DNA of 64,000 nt from the NCBI GenBank assembly GCA_040954595.2, contig CM082587.2:12090001-12154000 (forward strand), read 5' to 3'. The notes below the pieces were generated by a model. It was not told the DNA's origin, did no database searches, and worked only from the letters and a program-made list of their open reading frames with translations. The translations under genes were made by a program, and so were the position numbers. Below are positions 33,928 through 45,231 of this stretch, piece after piece. The DNA comes from Balanoglossus misakiensis. Taxonomy: Eukaryota; Hemichordata. Position 1 is the stretch's first letter; each line of letters starts with the position of its first letter.

Positions 33928-34058
33928 CACAAACATCATGTGCTGATTGCCCAGCTGGTAACCAATGTCCAAATGGTAACACTGTGATTTTATGCTCGGC
34001 TGGTTATTACAGTTCGGCCTTGGACAAAGGATGTCTCGCTGTACCTCTTGCATAACAG
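33928..34058 (+). pseudogene. GCC2/GCC3-like exon, one-base deletion (block C)
   Basis: It encodes TSCADCPAGNQCPNGNTV, then ILCSAGYYSSALDKGCLA. The expected CTSCIT ending is found only after a one-base shift at CTCGCTGTACC. The splice sites (TTTTCAG, AACAG|GTAAAC) are sound. The copy at 56056 carries the identical shift. Confidence 0.78.
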
Positions 34059-34312
34059 GTAAACTTCTACCCACCCACCTTTATTTCCAACATCAAACAT
34101 TAGGTCAGGTAATTTACTAACTGAAAAATAGGATGGGAACATTTTCCATTTCTGTATTTAAAATTTACTGATATAATATATGAATGAAAAAATGACAATT
34201 TTTCCAAATTTGAATAGACCTCTATTTATGAAAATAATTAAAATTTGCGCCAATTTTTTACAGTGGTATTCAAAGGTTAACTTGGTGTGTAAATTCTTTG
34301 TTTGATTTACAG

Positions 34313-34446
34313 ATCAGCCGGTGCTGAACAGTGTAGTATTTGTGAGCAAGGGTACGCCTGCACAGATCCCAGTGCATCGCAATTCAAGTGTACCAAGGGT
34401 TACGTGTCATTGGCTGGTGCAACAAACTGTACCAGATGTACAAATG
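34313..34446 (+). CDS. GCC2/GCC3-like cysteine exon, intact (block C)
   Basis: Phase-consistent frame: AGAEQCSICEQGYACTDPSA, then KCTKGYVSLAGATNCTRCTN. This is a full GCC2/GCC3 module with paired cysteines. The acceptor TTTACAG and donor ATG|GTAAAA are present. These modules occur in extracellular regions of Eph receptors and SCUBE-type or sea urchin adhesion proteins. The copy at 56330 is equally intact. Confidence 0.8.
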
Positions 34447-34828
34447 GTAAAATTGTGGTACTTGTTCAGTTTGCTGTGTGATGAAACTGAGTGGTATGTG
34501 TGTATGCATGTATGTGTTTACAACAGATTTTCAAGTCAGTGCGACTGGGGTTATGTGTGTGTGTGTATGTATGTGGTATGTGTTTACAACAGATTATCAA
34601 CTCAGTGCGAAATCTTGCGAGACCCGGTTAGCCATGTGAGATCTCGCAGAGTCTTATGATATTCAGAAAATGGTTGATTAGAAATGACGTTTAATGTCCT
34701 CCTAAGAATTTTCTACATGCCCGTATACTTGTCTCAGAATTATGAAGTGAATCATCTCAAGTAATTTGTTATTTTAAATGACACTGTATCACAAATACTT
34801 CACTAAAAACCTCATTTTCTTTAATCAG

Positions 34829-35026
34829 ATGAAATAAGTGAGGAGCCTGCACGCACATCCTGTCTTCTGTGCCCTGCTGGACAATCGTGTTCAGATCCAA
34901 TGTAAGATCCGCTTGACTGTGGCAATGGTGAATATGCTATGGAAGGCGACGGCACATGCACGCCTTGTCCAGCAGGATCCAAGTGTCCAACCATGTCACC
35001 CGTAGTTGATTGTTCAACAGTTACTG
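34829..35026 (+). pseudogene. GCC2/GCC3-like exon with TAA (block C)
   Basis: Frame DEISEEPARTSCLLCPAGQS, then CSDPM, TAA (34903-34905) and DPLDCGNGEYAMEG with GTCTPCPAGSKCP and VVDCSTVTG. Apart from the one stop the frame is continuous over 198 bp, so the lesion looks like a point mutation. The copy at 56853 has the same TAA. Confidence 0.8.
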
Positions 35027-35251
35027 GTAAGTTGGGCTGCAAATTACTCTTGTGACTTCCCTGTGTTATAGCATGACATACACAGAAAATTAAACTGTTA
35101 TGCTCATTGGAGTTGATATTGTGATGCACTTTGAAAAACACAATGATTCCACTGAAGAGGTATTGTACAGTAACACCTGTGATTAATGACATCTCTCTAA
35201 TAAGGGATCGTTGGACCAAACCAATCGTTCTTTGAATTTTTTCTGTGATAG

Positions 35252-35348
35252 GTTCATACTCGCTAGGTTCGGCCACGTCCTTCTGGTTATGAATGCACAA
35301 CTACAAGTGTCACACAGTGCGCTACAGGGCAGTAAAGTGTTGAAGGAG
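35252..35348 (+). pseudogene. GCC2/GCC3-like exon with TAA (block C)
   Basis: RPSGYECTTTSVTQCATGQ is followed by TAA (35333-35335) and SVEG before GAG|GTAAGT. In the repeat consensus GQY would continue, so a Tyr codon probably became TAA. The acceptor GATAG would need a frame change to join. The same stop is in 57276-57372. Confidence 0.7.
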
Positions 35349-35468
35349 GTAAGTCTTGAAATCTCTTTTCTTCTGGTCTCGATTTGAACATGGTTCCACA
35401 AGTTGTTTACATCACTTGTAGTTTTACATATTTTTTGAGTTCAACAGCTATGCTATACATGGTGTCCT

Positions 35469-36102
35469 GAGAAGTCGACCAGTATGAGAAGTCGGTATCG
35501 GCCAGTACGAGAAGTCGGCCTGTGGGAGAGAACCCTGGTACTTTGTGTTATGTATAACTGTTTCACTACGAAATGTTTCCTTGATGTACAGGAGCTGAGA
35601 TATTTGTACAAATAGCCGATGAATTTTAAAACTGTCTGTTCACTTTTCATGTACGTCACCGGGGTACGTCAACATCAGTCACCTGCACTTCTTGAGCTGC
35701 GCCAGTAGTCTGTTCCTTGTCACGTTTGTTTGTTTGTTTGTTTGGTGTTGTCTCAGAAAGTATGAATATACACATACATCTTCTATGTATTTTAGTAGGC
35801 TTTGAAACAACTCCCTTTAATCAGAAATGTCACAGGAATTTGGCGAACAACCTAAGCTCCTTACGCGGATACGGGGCTGGGGAACTGGTACGGATGCCAG
35901 ACGCCATTATTTGAAATGACGCCATTGTGTTGTCAAGAATTTGGGAAATCCGTCCAAATGAAAATATTTAGTGCAATTATATTTTATTAAGTGTTGTTAT
36001 AAGTAATCTGGGTCATCACTGCACTATTCGGGTACAAGTTCAACAACTGGCCGACTTCTCGTACTGGCCGACTTCTCATACGCGCGTACTGGCCGACTTC
36101 TC
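35469..36102. mobile_element. Foldback with iterated GGCCGACTTCTC ends (block C)
   Basis: The left end carries GAGAAGTCG three times within 55 bp and the right end carries CGACTTCTC three times, so each terminus is a mini-array in inverted order. The interior (about 500 bp) has no coding. A copy sits at 57493-58132. The iterated termini recall Foldback and Galileo elements. Confidence 0.75.
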
Positions 36103-36287
36103 ATGTATTCCTATACATTAGTGAAAATTGGGGAAACTGGTGTTTTCAGACAACTTATGAAGTCCCTTTCGCAATATTAACTCTAAAACAGTGGGTGATA
36201 TTCCTTTTAAAATTTAACCAAATAAGCATACTTGAACTCTGTCATATTGGCAAAACACTCACTACACAAGCTGTTGTTATTCTACAG

Positions 36288-36504
36288 ACATGACATGTGC
36301 TGATTGCGGCGTAGGTAACTACTGTCCAGATGGGTCAGACAGCCCCATTCCTTGTCCATCAAGTTATTATGCTGACACAGCCACAGAAGTATCCTGTACC
36401 CCTTGCGATCCAGGCTGTCAGTGTGCAGCAACATCACCCACTTGCCTGCACATCAAGAACCTACTCTCTGGGACCATCAACAACATGTACTCCCCTTCTA
36501 CCAG
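36288..36504 (+). pseudogene. GCC2/GCC3-like exon with one-base insertion (block C only)
   Basis: DMTCADCGVGNYCPDGSDSP, then YYADTATEVSCTPCDPGCQC and AATSPT. The rest (CTSRTYSLGPSTTCTPLLPG) is in the next frame, so one base is extra near CCCACTTGCC. The exon is missing from block C', where 36235-36640 is deleted. Confidence 0.78.
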
Positions 36505-37324
36505 GTTTGTAGTCGTCTTAGTCGTAAAAACATATTTAAGGTGTTGCGCACCTCGAAATAAAGGGTCGTCTGATCATGTTAAAATTAATACTGATGATAC
36601 TATGACTTCTAAACATTTAATCTATGGAATAAAAATTGGGGGTCAACCATCTAGAGTTTTGAAAAAGCGCCCTTTATCTAGCACCTCTTTCAGATTTTGC
36701 CAGGCTCGTAGATTTTTGTAAAATGGCCTCAAAAATAAGAATTTTGGAAGGTTTGTCATATTTTTTCACCATTGTAGAATCTAAATGTTCTGAATTATTT
36801 TATTTTTAGCAATTTTGAGATTGCTTCATGTTCAGTATGATAATCGCATGTCAATACAGCTGTTACATTAAAGGAAAAGTTCAAATCCGCCTAAAACCAC
36901 ATTGCATTGGTACCTAGTTAAGTTGTCCTCACTTCTGACGCAAAATTTTGATGTGCAATGCACGTGTCTGTGAAATTGACGAATAAAAAAATTGTATACC
37001 AGTGCAAAATTAAAAACTCCCTGTGCAGCCTTCTTGGCAACTGCATGCTGGGAAAAGTACTCGGATGATGACGAAAAAGTTTCGGGGTTCCGGGTAGTGC
37101 TACCCCGGAATACAATGTTGGGTGCAGACTCCAACTATGGAAAAGAAATGCAGAATGTCATGTGATATAGTAGTGAAAACAAATACACGTTGGTTCACGT
37201 ATTTCAGCTCTCAGCAATCAGGGTGCATTAAAAGGCCTTGATTGGTGTGATATTCACAATTGATGATTATAAATACTTACAGTTGTATACTGTTTTATTT
37301 TGTAAATATTGTGTACATTTGCAG
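36505..37324 (+). other. Intron, possible MITE at 36868-37135, gypsy empty site at 37065-37069
   Basis: No exon is seen. The segment TAAAGGAAAAGTTCAAATCC onward looks like a dispersed noncoding repeat, but I have no second locus outside the duplication. ATGAT at 37065-37069 is the unoccupied target of the gypsy element in block C'. Confidence 0.6.
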
Positions 37325-37454
37325 CAATGAATCCGTGCGAACACAAACCTTAACCCATGCCGGAATGCTGGTACTTGCCAAGCAATCCAGGGATCTTGTA
37401 CAGGCGTCACATGTCTATGTGCTGGCTGCTACCTGGGCTTCACATGTGAAACAC
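37325..37454 (+). pseudogene. EGF-like exon with frameshift (block C)
   Basis: It starts AMNPCEHKP, then reaches a TAA. The EGF module NPCRNAGTCQAIQGSC, then TCLCAGCYLGFTCET, is in another frame starting at AACCCATGC. The copy at 63843 shares the shift. Splice sites (TTTGCAG, CAC|GTGAGT) are intact. Confidence 0.78.
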
Positions 37455-37684
37455 GTGAGTACAGTACTTTGTCATTTATTAAAAAATCTAAGTGCTGAGG
37501 TACATTGTAGTAATAATAGCAGGTGTAGTCATTATCATCATCATCATCATCTTTAAGTCAGTCATATGATCGGTAATAAAAACAGTAAAATCACCAGTAT
37601 AAAAACATAACAGAGAAATAATGAACGTGTACTGGTGTTACCATAGGTAACTGTTGTATAAAATTTTGAATTCCTGTCTTCCAG

Positions 37685-37807
37685 TTCCTAATCCATGCTT
37701 CACTAGTCCTTGTCTCAATGGAGGTACCTGCCAACAACAGGCAAATTCTTGTACTGCCACCATTGGCATGTGCACAGAGTGTTACTAGGGAAACAGGTGT
37801 GAGACAA
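37685..37807 (+). pseudogene. EGF-like exon with TAG
   Basis: VPNPCFTSPCLNGGTCQQ, then SCTATIGMCTECY, TAG (37786-37788) and GNRCET. The Cys expected before IGMC is replaced. The pattern NPC..NPC.NGG.C matches the following exons. Splice sites are intact. Confidence 0.8.
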
Positions 37808-37907
37808 GTAAGTTTGAATCTATAGCAGTTAATAATGATAATTATCATTTTTTTTATTATGATTTAAACTTCACTGATGTTGTACAAACACAAAAATAGA
37901 AATAATA

Positions 37908-38330
37908 ATAATAATAATAATTTATTTGTATAGCGTCAGTATCCACAAAAAATGTGATCAATGACGCTTAAAGCAAAAGTACAATACAACAATTGGCTAA
38001 AAAACAGATTTAAAAAGTAAAGTTTTAACATTTGTTTTAAAAACAGATAAGTCTGGTGCCTGGTGAATGGTGAGTGGAAGATTATCCCAAAGAATTGGAG
38101 CAGCAACAGTAAAAGCACGATCACCATAACTCTTGGTGCGTGATCGAACAGGGCAGAGTTTGAACTGATCAGCTGACCTCAAATTGCCACACGGAACATA
38201 TAGATTAGTCATGCTAGAAAGATAGATTGGACCAAGTTTATGAATGGATTTAAAAATGAGAACTAACATCTTAAAAACAATACGCTGTGTAACAGGTAGC
38301 CAGTGCAACTGATACAAAATTGGAGTGATG
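37908..38330 (-). mobile_element. CR1/L2-like LINE 3' fragment
   Basis: The minus-strand frame at 37997-38317 reads YQLHWLPVTQRIVFKMLVLI, LYVPCGNLRSADQFKLCPV and YGDRAFTVAAPILWDNLPL, the typical C-terminal end. It is followed by CGCTATACAAATAAATTATT and an (ATT)n tail. 5' truncated at about 38330. The tail gives the orientation and shows a retrotransposed 3' end. Confidence 0.85.
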
Positions 38331-38583
38331 TGACAGGTGATTTTTGAACGAGTAACAATTAGAAACGGACAGCAGCTTAGCTCTATTCCTTTTCCAAAGT
38401 GTTTGTTCTTTTAAACTACCTGTTTTTTATTTATTCTGATTATGCTAATATGCTAATTTGTCGGTTTGTCACATCACAATTTTTGTAGGAAACTCACCCC
38501 TGGGATTTTTTTTCAGCCACTTACATACATTCATAATCACATGACATTGATGATCATGGAAAATTTGACCCTTTTCCTTGTAG

Positions 38584-38706
38584 GACTCAACCAGTGTCCA
38601 CCAAATCCGTGCCAGAATGGTGGCTTCTGTCAACCGGCTCGAAATTCCTGCTTTGATCTCACCTGCATATGTACTGGTTGCTACAAAGGTGATAGGTGTG
38701 AGATAT
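38584..38706 (+). CDS. EGF-like exon, intact
   Basis: GLNQCPPNPCQNGGFCQPA, then SCFDLTCICTGCYKGDRCEI fill a 123-bp phase-1 exon between CTTGTAG and ATAT|GTAAGT. Eight cysteines, two more than a plain EGF, recur at the same places in the next exons (C.C..CY.G..C). I do not recognise a named family for this variant. Confidence 0.85.
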
Positions 38707-39260
38707 GTAAGTATACAGCGCAGTCTCTTTTACCTTTTGTCTCTGATGCATTCAAATACTGCATGTTTCCTGAGCATAGGTGTAGCCATCACCACAGCAG
38801 AGCTTGGAGCGTTCTTGACATCGAATGCAAGATTACACTCTTCCCAATCAAAATCACTTTCGTAGCGCATAATGTCTTGATTGTCTTAGTTCAAGAAACA
38901 TTATGCGCGACTGGCCAATTTTACAGCCTTTTGTCAACGCACATCCACTATGGAAATTCTCACTCCAGGCCAGATAGTGTAAATTTGCATATGAGTCTAC
39001 AGGTATGCTTGAAGTCAAGTCAAGCATTTGCAAGGAACCCTCCTCCAGTACACAGGTCTTGGATTTCATGAAGGGAAGCCCTTGCCTCACAGTCACTGCC
39101 ACATGATCTATGGAGGTGTGAACAACTTGATACCAGCCTAATATAAGTTGTAGGCACAATCACTCCACACACCCTTGCCATAATTCTGCAAGGTTTTTGC
39201 CATATCTGTACTGTAGAATGAGTAGCAAGGAATAAAATGGCGTCCTTTCTTAATTTCCAG

Positions 39261-39374
39261 TGCAAAACCCCTGTGATCCCAACCCATGTATGAATGGTGG
39301 ATTTTGCCAGCAAACATCGTGCAATTTCTATTCATGCCAGTGTGTGAACTCTTACACAGGTGACATCTGTCAAA
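39261..39374 (+). pseudogene. EGF-like exon cut from its splice donor by an element
   Basis: MQNPCDPNPCMNGGFCQQTS, then SCQCVNSYTGDICQ. The reading frame is intact, but the last bases and the donor (CAA|GTGAGT) lie at 41034-41038, on the other side of a 1654-bp insertion. Removing the insertion and one copy of TCAAA restores a normal exon end. As it stands, splicing would fail or use a cryptic site. Confidence 0.85.
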
Positions 39375-41028
39375 CCATAGACCCTAGAGAAAGAAGGACG
39401 AGCAACTGCGGCAAAGATCAAAGGGTTTGGGGATTATCTGTATGATGATGTTCTTTTGCATATAATTAACACCCAGGACAGTTGGACAATGACTTCCTTA
39501 CTTCGGCACGTGTCGACCCCACCAGTGATGCGAAAACTTGCCACCAAACTGACACTCCTGCATTTCAGCAGCCACTGCGTTTTTTTCTAAAATTCTAAAA
39601 GTATTACGATGTCTGTGCTAATTATTATGGTCGTCTGTCGGATGAACGGTCATTTCTAGTGCCACAAGCTTCATTTAAAAATTGTAAACAAATCATCCAT
39701 GCCAAATTCCTGTTTAACTTGTGCAGATGTGTTCCATAAATGATTGCTGCGTTCAACCACGTTGCAGTTTTCTCGTCTTCTGCGAGATGTTCTAAGGTGT
39801 TTGTGATAACTTCACGCAAAACGCGAGACTTTGCGTTAGTTTATACACAGTTTATTTGCAAATTGGATTATTGGGATTTACCTGGAAATAATGTATGCAA
39901 AAGAACATCATTTCAAGAAAAAACTGGAGTTGCGCGTCCTTCTTGCATGTCCGACTGGGCACTCATATTTCTTGGTAACGCTGACACTTTTCGTAATAAT
40001 TTTATGTTTGCGTGAAGCATTGAAACAAAAATTGTGGTTTAGGGGCATTTTATTTCGCAGTGCGTGAACAATAAAACAGATTTCACGAAAACAATTTATA
40101 AACAAACTGGCTGGATTTTCATGTGTGCGCTATTGCCGCCAGGCAACCCTCGGTACGGTTAGCTCACAGCCTTGTGAAATACCCGGACTGTTAGACAAAA
40201 GATGCTTGTTTTGGACGCTGTCAGACTCAGAGGTGCCAAATTCCTGTTTAACTTGTGCAGATGTGTTCCATAAATGATTGCTGCGTTCAACCACGTTGCA
40301 GTTTTGTCGTCTTCTGCGAGATATTCTAAGATGTTTGTGATAACTTCACGCAAAACGCGAGACTTTGCGTTAGTTTATACACAGTTTATTTGCAAATTGG
40401 ATTATTGGGATTTACCTGGAAATAATGTATGCAAAAGAACATCATTTCAAGAAAAAACTGGAGTTGCGCGTCCTTCTTGCATGTCCGACTGGGCACTCAT
40501 ATTTCTTGGTAACGCTGACACTTTTCGTAATAATTTTATGTTTGCGTGAAGCATTGAAACAAAAATTGTGGTTTAGGGGCATTTTATTTCGCAGTTCGTG
40601 AACAATAAAACAGATTTCACGAAAACAATTTGTAAACAAACTGGGTGGATTTTCATGTGTGCGCTATGACCGCCAGGCAACCCTCGGTACGGTTAGCTCA
40701 CAGCCTTGTGAAATACCCGGACTGTTAGACAAAAGATGCTTGTTTTGGACGCTGTCAGACTCAGAGGGGCCAAATTCCTGTTTAACTTGTGCAGATGTGT
40801 TCCATAAATGATTGCTGCGTTCAACCACGTTGCAGTTTTCTCGTCTTCTGCGAGATGTTCTAAGGTGTTTGTGATAACTTCACGCAAAACGCGAGACTTT
40901 GCGTTAGTTTATACACAGTTTATTTGCAAATTGGATTATTGGGATTTACCTGGAAATAATGTATGCAAAAGAACATCATTTCAAGAAAAAACTGGAGTTG
41001 CGCGTCCTTCTTTCTCTAGGGTCCATGG
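39375..41028. mobile_element. 1654-bp element built from 534-bp tandem units
   Basis: The termini CCATAGACCCTAGAGAAAGA and, inverted, CCATGGACCCTAGAGAAAGA extend about 30 bp. The 5-bp duplication TCAAA is at 39370-39374 and 41029-41033. The interior has units starting GCCAAATTCCTGTTTAACTT at 39701, 40235 and 40769, exactly 534 bp apart. The third is cut off by the right terminus. No transposase. I cannot name the superfamily. Confidence 0.85.
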
Positions 41029-41510
41029 TCAAACAAGTGAGTATATACTTTCAAGACACCCTGCAAACAAACAAGCAATCTTTATTCCGTAGATCTTTAA
41101 GCATATTTATGCATTGTATATTTTGATGTGAAACTTCAAATTTTATTGGTCTTGTTGCCAAACTTCTGAAGAAATGAGGATATTGTTTTGAAGGGTATTT
41201 TATCAGTAGATAACAAATACCATGGCCCTCCATGCAAATACCCACATGGTAAATTAAAACTGTTACAGGTGTATTTGATTTCCACATATGGATTACATGT
41301 GGGATAATATTGGGTGCTGGCAGTTTCAGTAAATGAACTGCTCTTAAAAGTTGGGTGTCAGGGCACCCTTGACTTCTTATTGTTCAGTTATACATTTAGG
41401 AGGCTCAGTTATAGGAGAACCCGATAGAACCACAGCTGTAGGAATTAGGGAAATGGTCATACCCTAAAAAACTTATGTCACTACTATTTTTTTTCATGCC
41501 ATTGAAACAG

Positions 41511-41625
41511 AACAAACTCCATGTAGGCCAAGTCCATGCCTGAACAATGGGCGGTGTACTCAGCTGTCTTGTACAACTTATGAGTGTACTTGTCCAGGAT
41601 GTTTCACCGGCACACACTGCAGCCA
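41511..41625 (+). CDS. EGF-like exon, intact
   Basis: QTPCRPSPCLNNGRCTQLSC, then TYECTCPGCFTGTHCS between TGAAACAG and CCA|GTGTAA. The same cysteine spacing as its neighbours and the frame is open. The donor is weaker than usual. Confidence 0.82.
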
Positions 41626-42018
41626 GTGTAAAACTCATTAAAACAAACATGTGTCATGCAGGAACTAACATTTACAATCATGTCTCAATACATTGTCTGT
41701 TGGTCATACTTTATATTTTCATCTTCAGCATCACACCTTGGTCCTTGGGAATCGGTCACCTCAAAAATGATGTACAGCTGAAAGAAAACATGTTTATTTG
41801 AAGAAAAAACTGTTGATCGTTCATGAAAATTTTCCCTACACAAGATACATATACAGAGATTTTCATAGCCCCATAAGTGCGTCCCAGAATGAGCAAGTTG
41901 TTTTTGGAAGTGAAGTTCCGTTCAGTATTTACAGTAATGGTAATGATGATGTTTTCATCAAACAGATTTTGAAAGTAAATATTGCTGAGATAACATTAGG
42001 TTGCACTTTTTATTGCAG

Positions 42019-42141
42019 TCCAAGATCCAGGCCAGCGAAACAGCTGTCTCAACGGGGCTGTATGTAATGCAGTGGCCAACTCCTGCACGGCATATACCTG
42101 TGCCTGTACTGGTTGCTATGAGGGTAACCGTTGTGAAATAT
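42019..42141 (+). CDS. EGF-like exon, open frame, first Cys lost
   Basis: VQDPGQRNSCLNGAVCNAVA, then SCTAYTCACTGCYEGNRCEI. The first cysteine of the motif (DPC) is Gly here. Otherwise complete, with good splice sites (TTGCAG, TAT|GTAAGT). Confidence 0.8.
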
Positions 42142-42718
42142 GTAAGTTTCTGACGTACCGTACATGACAATCTTTTGGGCACTTTCTCTTCATGGCAATT
42201 GAATTGTGTGGTAACTTCTCATTTCTAAAATTTCCCCAAGAGAAAAGAAAGGAAAAGGAAACAGAAATTTCATTTGTATGTCCGTGCAATTTAGGATAGG
42301 CACGAACTTGTAAGGAAGTGTACGAAGCTGGATGTTTTCATCACTCAAATATACAAGAGTTGCCTCTTGAAGACTAGTGTCTGTAGAGATAATTGTGCAT
42401 GTGAGGTAATCTCTCCTAAGGTGGTGCACACCTCTGAGTATTAAGTAAAAGAGACGTCCTTAATTATCCTTACTATTTGGCTTGAAAAATCAATCTTACT
42501 AGGTGTTCTGATTAGAGAGGTGTCCATAAAGACAGGTTTTACTGTATTACCCAAAATAGAGACATTGTCCCTTCATCATATACTTAATGCGTGTTCTGGG
42601 TATGGTTCCAGTATAATGCTTGTGTCAAAGGATTTTGTTGTGGTGCAGGAATCATCTTTGGTTGAGGTGTAGCCATCTGCATTTCATGTTTTTTAAACTA
42701 TTTTTTTTCTGATTGTCA

Positions 42719-42838
42719 TTAACCCTTGTGATCAGAATCCGTGTCAAAATGGAGGCTATTGTTCCCAAACACCAAATTCTTATACTGACTACACCTGTTA
42801 CTGCCAGTAGTGTTGGACTGGGGCCATCTGTGCTGTAG
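42719..42838 (+). pseudogene. EGF-like exon with TAG and no acceptor AG
   Basis: NPCDQNPCQNGGYCSQTPNS, then YTCYCQ, TAG (42808-42810) and CWTGAICAV. The pyrimidine tract ends CTGATTGTCATTAACC, with no AG where the acceptor should be. Two defects. Confidence 0.78.
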
Positions 42839-43232
42839 GTGTGTCGAATTACTGTTTTATGACACAGCATGGTATATAAACCCTCATTTTTGGTATTCTC
42901 AATGTGATAGATGGACCCATACACCAATAAATGGGGTGGAAGCATTACTAAGTTTCATCCTTTCAAAATTTGCTGATGTAGGGTCAAAATTGAGTGTGAG
43001 GTGCATGTTAAAAAGGAAAGCCTTCTGTATCATGTTGATGGCACATTTTTTTAATTTTTCAAGATTCTTACAGAAAAATCCTAGCAATAGCATCATTATG
43101 TTATTTTAAATGTAAAGGTTTGAAACAAGGAATAAAGACATTGCTCACATATTTAAACGAAATGAACATCACAAGTACATGTACAAGTTTTTGACAAGCA
43201 GGTAATTGATACTTTCATTTTTGTTTTGGCAG

Positions 43233-43352
43233 CCATTGATCAGTTATACCCTATGCCTTGTCAAAATGGTGGCACATGCGTTGCGTGAGACGGCTGTTTC
43301 CTGTTTGACTGTATGTGTACCGAATGCTTCACTGGTGCCACATGTACAATGC
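43233..43352 (+). pseudogene. EGF-like exon with TGA
   Basis: AIDQLYPMPCQNGGTCVA, TGA (43286-43288), DGCFLFDCMCTECFTGAT. Splice sites are intact. The stop probably reflects a point change in the loop before the fourth cysteine. Confidence 0.8.
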
Positions 43353-43646
43353 GTAAGTACAAACCAATATTATTTTATTCAATGCAAAACACTTGTTATG
43401 TATTATATAATATAAGTACGGTACACATATTAAAGCCCTGGTAACTCAAACTTTGGGCTAGCTTAATGTTATCACTATTTTTGTTTTCGGTTGCAACTGT
43501 GGTTTCTTGTCACTCTCTAAAGGATTCACAGCATTTGGTTTTTCAAAACAGCCCTTTGGTTGTTGTCATGTATACATGTACATGACTGTGGAGTGTAGTT
43601 TGTAGATTCTGTAATTTTGACAATATCTTGACTGCACATCCCACAG

Positions 43647-43769
43647 CTGTCAACCAGTGTCAACCCATCCAGTGTCGGAATGGTGGAAACTGTGTGCTGA
43701 CGCCCAATTGGTGTACTGAATTCACATGCTCCTGTACAAGCTGTTACTCCGGCGATTTATGTCAGACAT
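43647..43769 (+). CDS. EGF-like exon, intact
   Basis: AVNQCQPIQCRNGGNCVLTP, then WCTEFTCSCTSCYSGDLCQT. 123 bp, phase 1, TCCCACAG acceptor, CAT|GTGAGT donor. All eight cysteines of this variant are present. Confidence 0.85.
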
Positions 43770-44153
43770 GTGAGTGATTTTAAATTTCAGATGAAGAGGA
43801 ACATAATAACATAACACATAATCGGCTTGCAGTTGGTTTCTTCCAACCTGTATCAAACAGTGAATAACGACACAATTTTGGGGAAATTTATTAAGAATGT
43901 GTGTGCCATAAAAGGGGATTGTGTATTTGACCAAACAACAACCTGCACCGTATGGTACACTAAGACACTATTACACCTGTGTCAAAATTTCATTACGTTT
44001 CTTTTGTTGAACATGGAAGAAATTTGTCACAGTGATGTTCTGTTGACCAACTGAGATTTTTACCACTCAACCCTGACTGCACAAATCTGTTTAAAGTATA
44101 TGTAGTAAATATTAACTGTACACAATTTATATCACTTTCTCTTCTGTGCACAG

Positions 44154-44270
44154 ATTTGAATCCGTGTCAGCCCAACCCTTGTCTAAACAGTGGATTCTGC
44201 CAGCAAGTGTCCTGCACCGAGTTCAGATGCCAGAGTCCGCGCTGTTTCATCGGAACCACGTGCGCTGAAC
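44154..44270 (+). CDS. EGF-like exon, intact
   Basis: DLNPCQPNPCLNSGFCQQVS, then EFRCQSPRCFIGTTCAER. 117 bp, GCACAG acceptor and AAC|GTAAGC donor. Slightly shorter loop than neighbours, same pattern. Confidence 0.85.
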
Positions 44271-44493
44271 GTAAGCAAACCAGTGTCAGATTTGCCGCAC
44301 AAAGTAGAAATCGCTGGGCTTTGTCATTGATATTGTCTCAATAAAGTTGCCTGTGATTGTGCAGCTAACCAAGAGACTTATATGCACTACGGTAGCCATG
44401 ATGAATACTTTCATTGACTCAAATGCTCATCAGCGTAGATGTTGCTATTTTTCCAACCGTAAATTGAAACATCAGAAAGTTATGACATCAACT

Positions 44494-44526
44494 ACCCCCA
44501 CCCCCACCCCACCCACCCCCAACTAG
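44494..44526. repeat. C-rich microsatellite
   Basis: An imperfect (ACCCCC)n run. Confidence 0.9.
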
Positions 44527-44717
44527 TAAATATTATAAGATGCTGTAATTATGATAGAGATGGTAGCACCAAGCTTGGATAAAGTGGTCTTTATTATCCT
44601 TCACACATGAACATGATCACACGGATGTGCAATCTTCTGACAGTCTGCTACAGATTTCACTTCCCACTCAAGTGTGTAAGACCCTAATGTGATACTTTTT
44701 ATTTCTCTCACCCTTAG

Positions 44718-44840
44718 CGATCAACCAGTGTCTTCTAAACCCATGTCTGAATAACGGAGTGTATCAGCCACTTCAAGGCTCCTGCTCAATCTACACCTGC
44801 AACTGTCCAACCTGCTACACTGGGCAAACATGTGTTACAT
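44718..44840 (+). CDS. EGF-like exon, open frame, one Cys to Tyr
   Basis: AINQCLLNPCLNNGVYQPLQ, then SCSIYTCNCPTCYTGQTCVT. The third cysteine (NGV-C) is Tyr, so one disulfide would be lost. Splice sites (CCCTTAG, CAT|GTAAGT) are intact. Confidence 0.82.
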
Positions 44841-45231
44841 GTAAGTCACAAGTTTTTAGGTCCCATTGGTATGTACCATGGGAACTTATGGGATTGGTTA
44901 CGTCTGTATGTATGGATGGATGGATGGATGTATGTCTGTATGTCCGTCCACATGAAAAACTTGAAAACCGCAGCGCGTATGATCTCGATATTTGGCGTGT
45001 AGATGCAGGCAGGGCTGTAGATGGGAGTTTGTTCAAATGAAGATGTCATTGCCCAAAATATGCAAATTAGCTGGGAAAATGTGAAATTGGTCAAAACTCA
45101 AAAACTGGACAACCACTGGTCATATTGATTTGAAAAATGGTATGCATGTACCTTATATCAACCTCATACAATCCTGTATGTTTTGAGCTAATATTATCGA
45201 TTTCCTATTTTTTTTGCATTTTTTTGTATTT

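Larger units (their letters stand above)
30208..37480 (+). repeat. Duplicated block C, first copy
   Basis: It recurs at 54021-64000 in the same orientation, starting at AGTTAAATATCGCAACTAG. This copy has two insertions the other lacks (30972-31769 and 32238-33547) and lacks the 427-bp foldback and the gypsy element. It keeps about 410 bp, including an exon, at 36235-36640 that is missing from the other. Confidence 0.92.

Noticed and set aside
39701-41012. Regular repeats resembling a CRISPR array
   Set aside because: Units are 534 bp, directly adjacent without spacers, in animal DNA.
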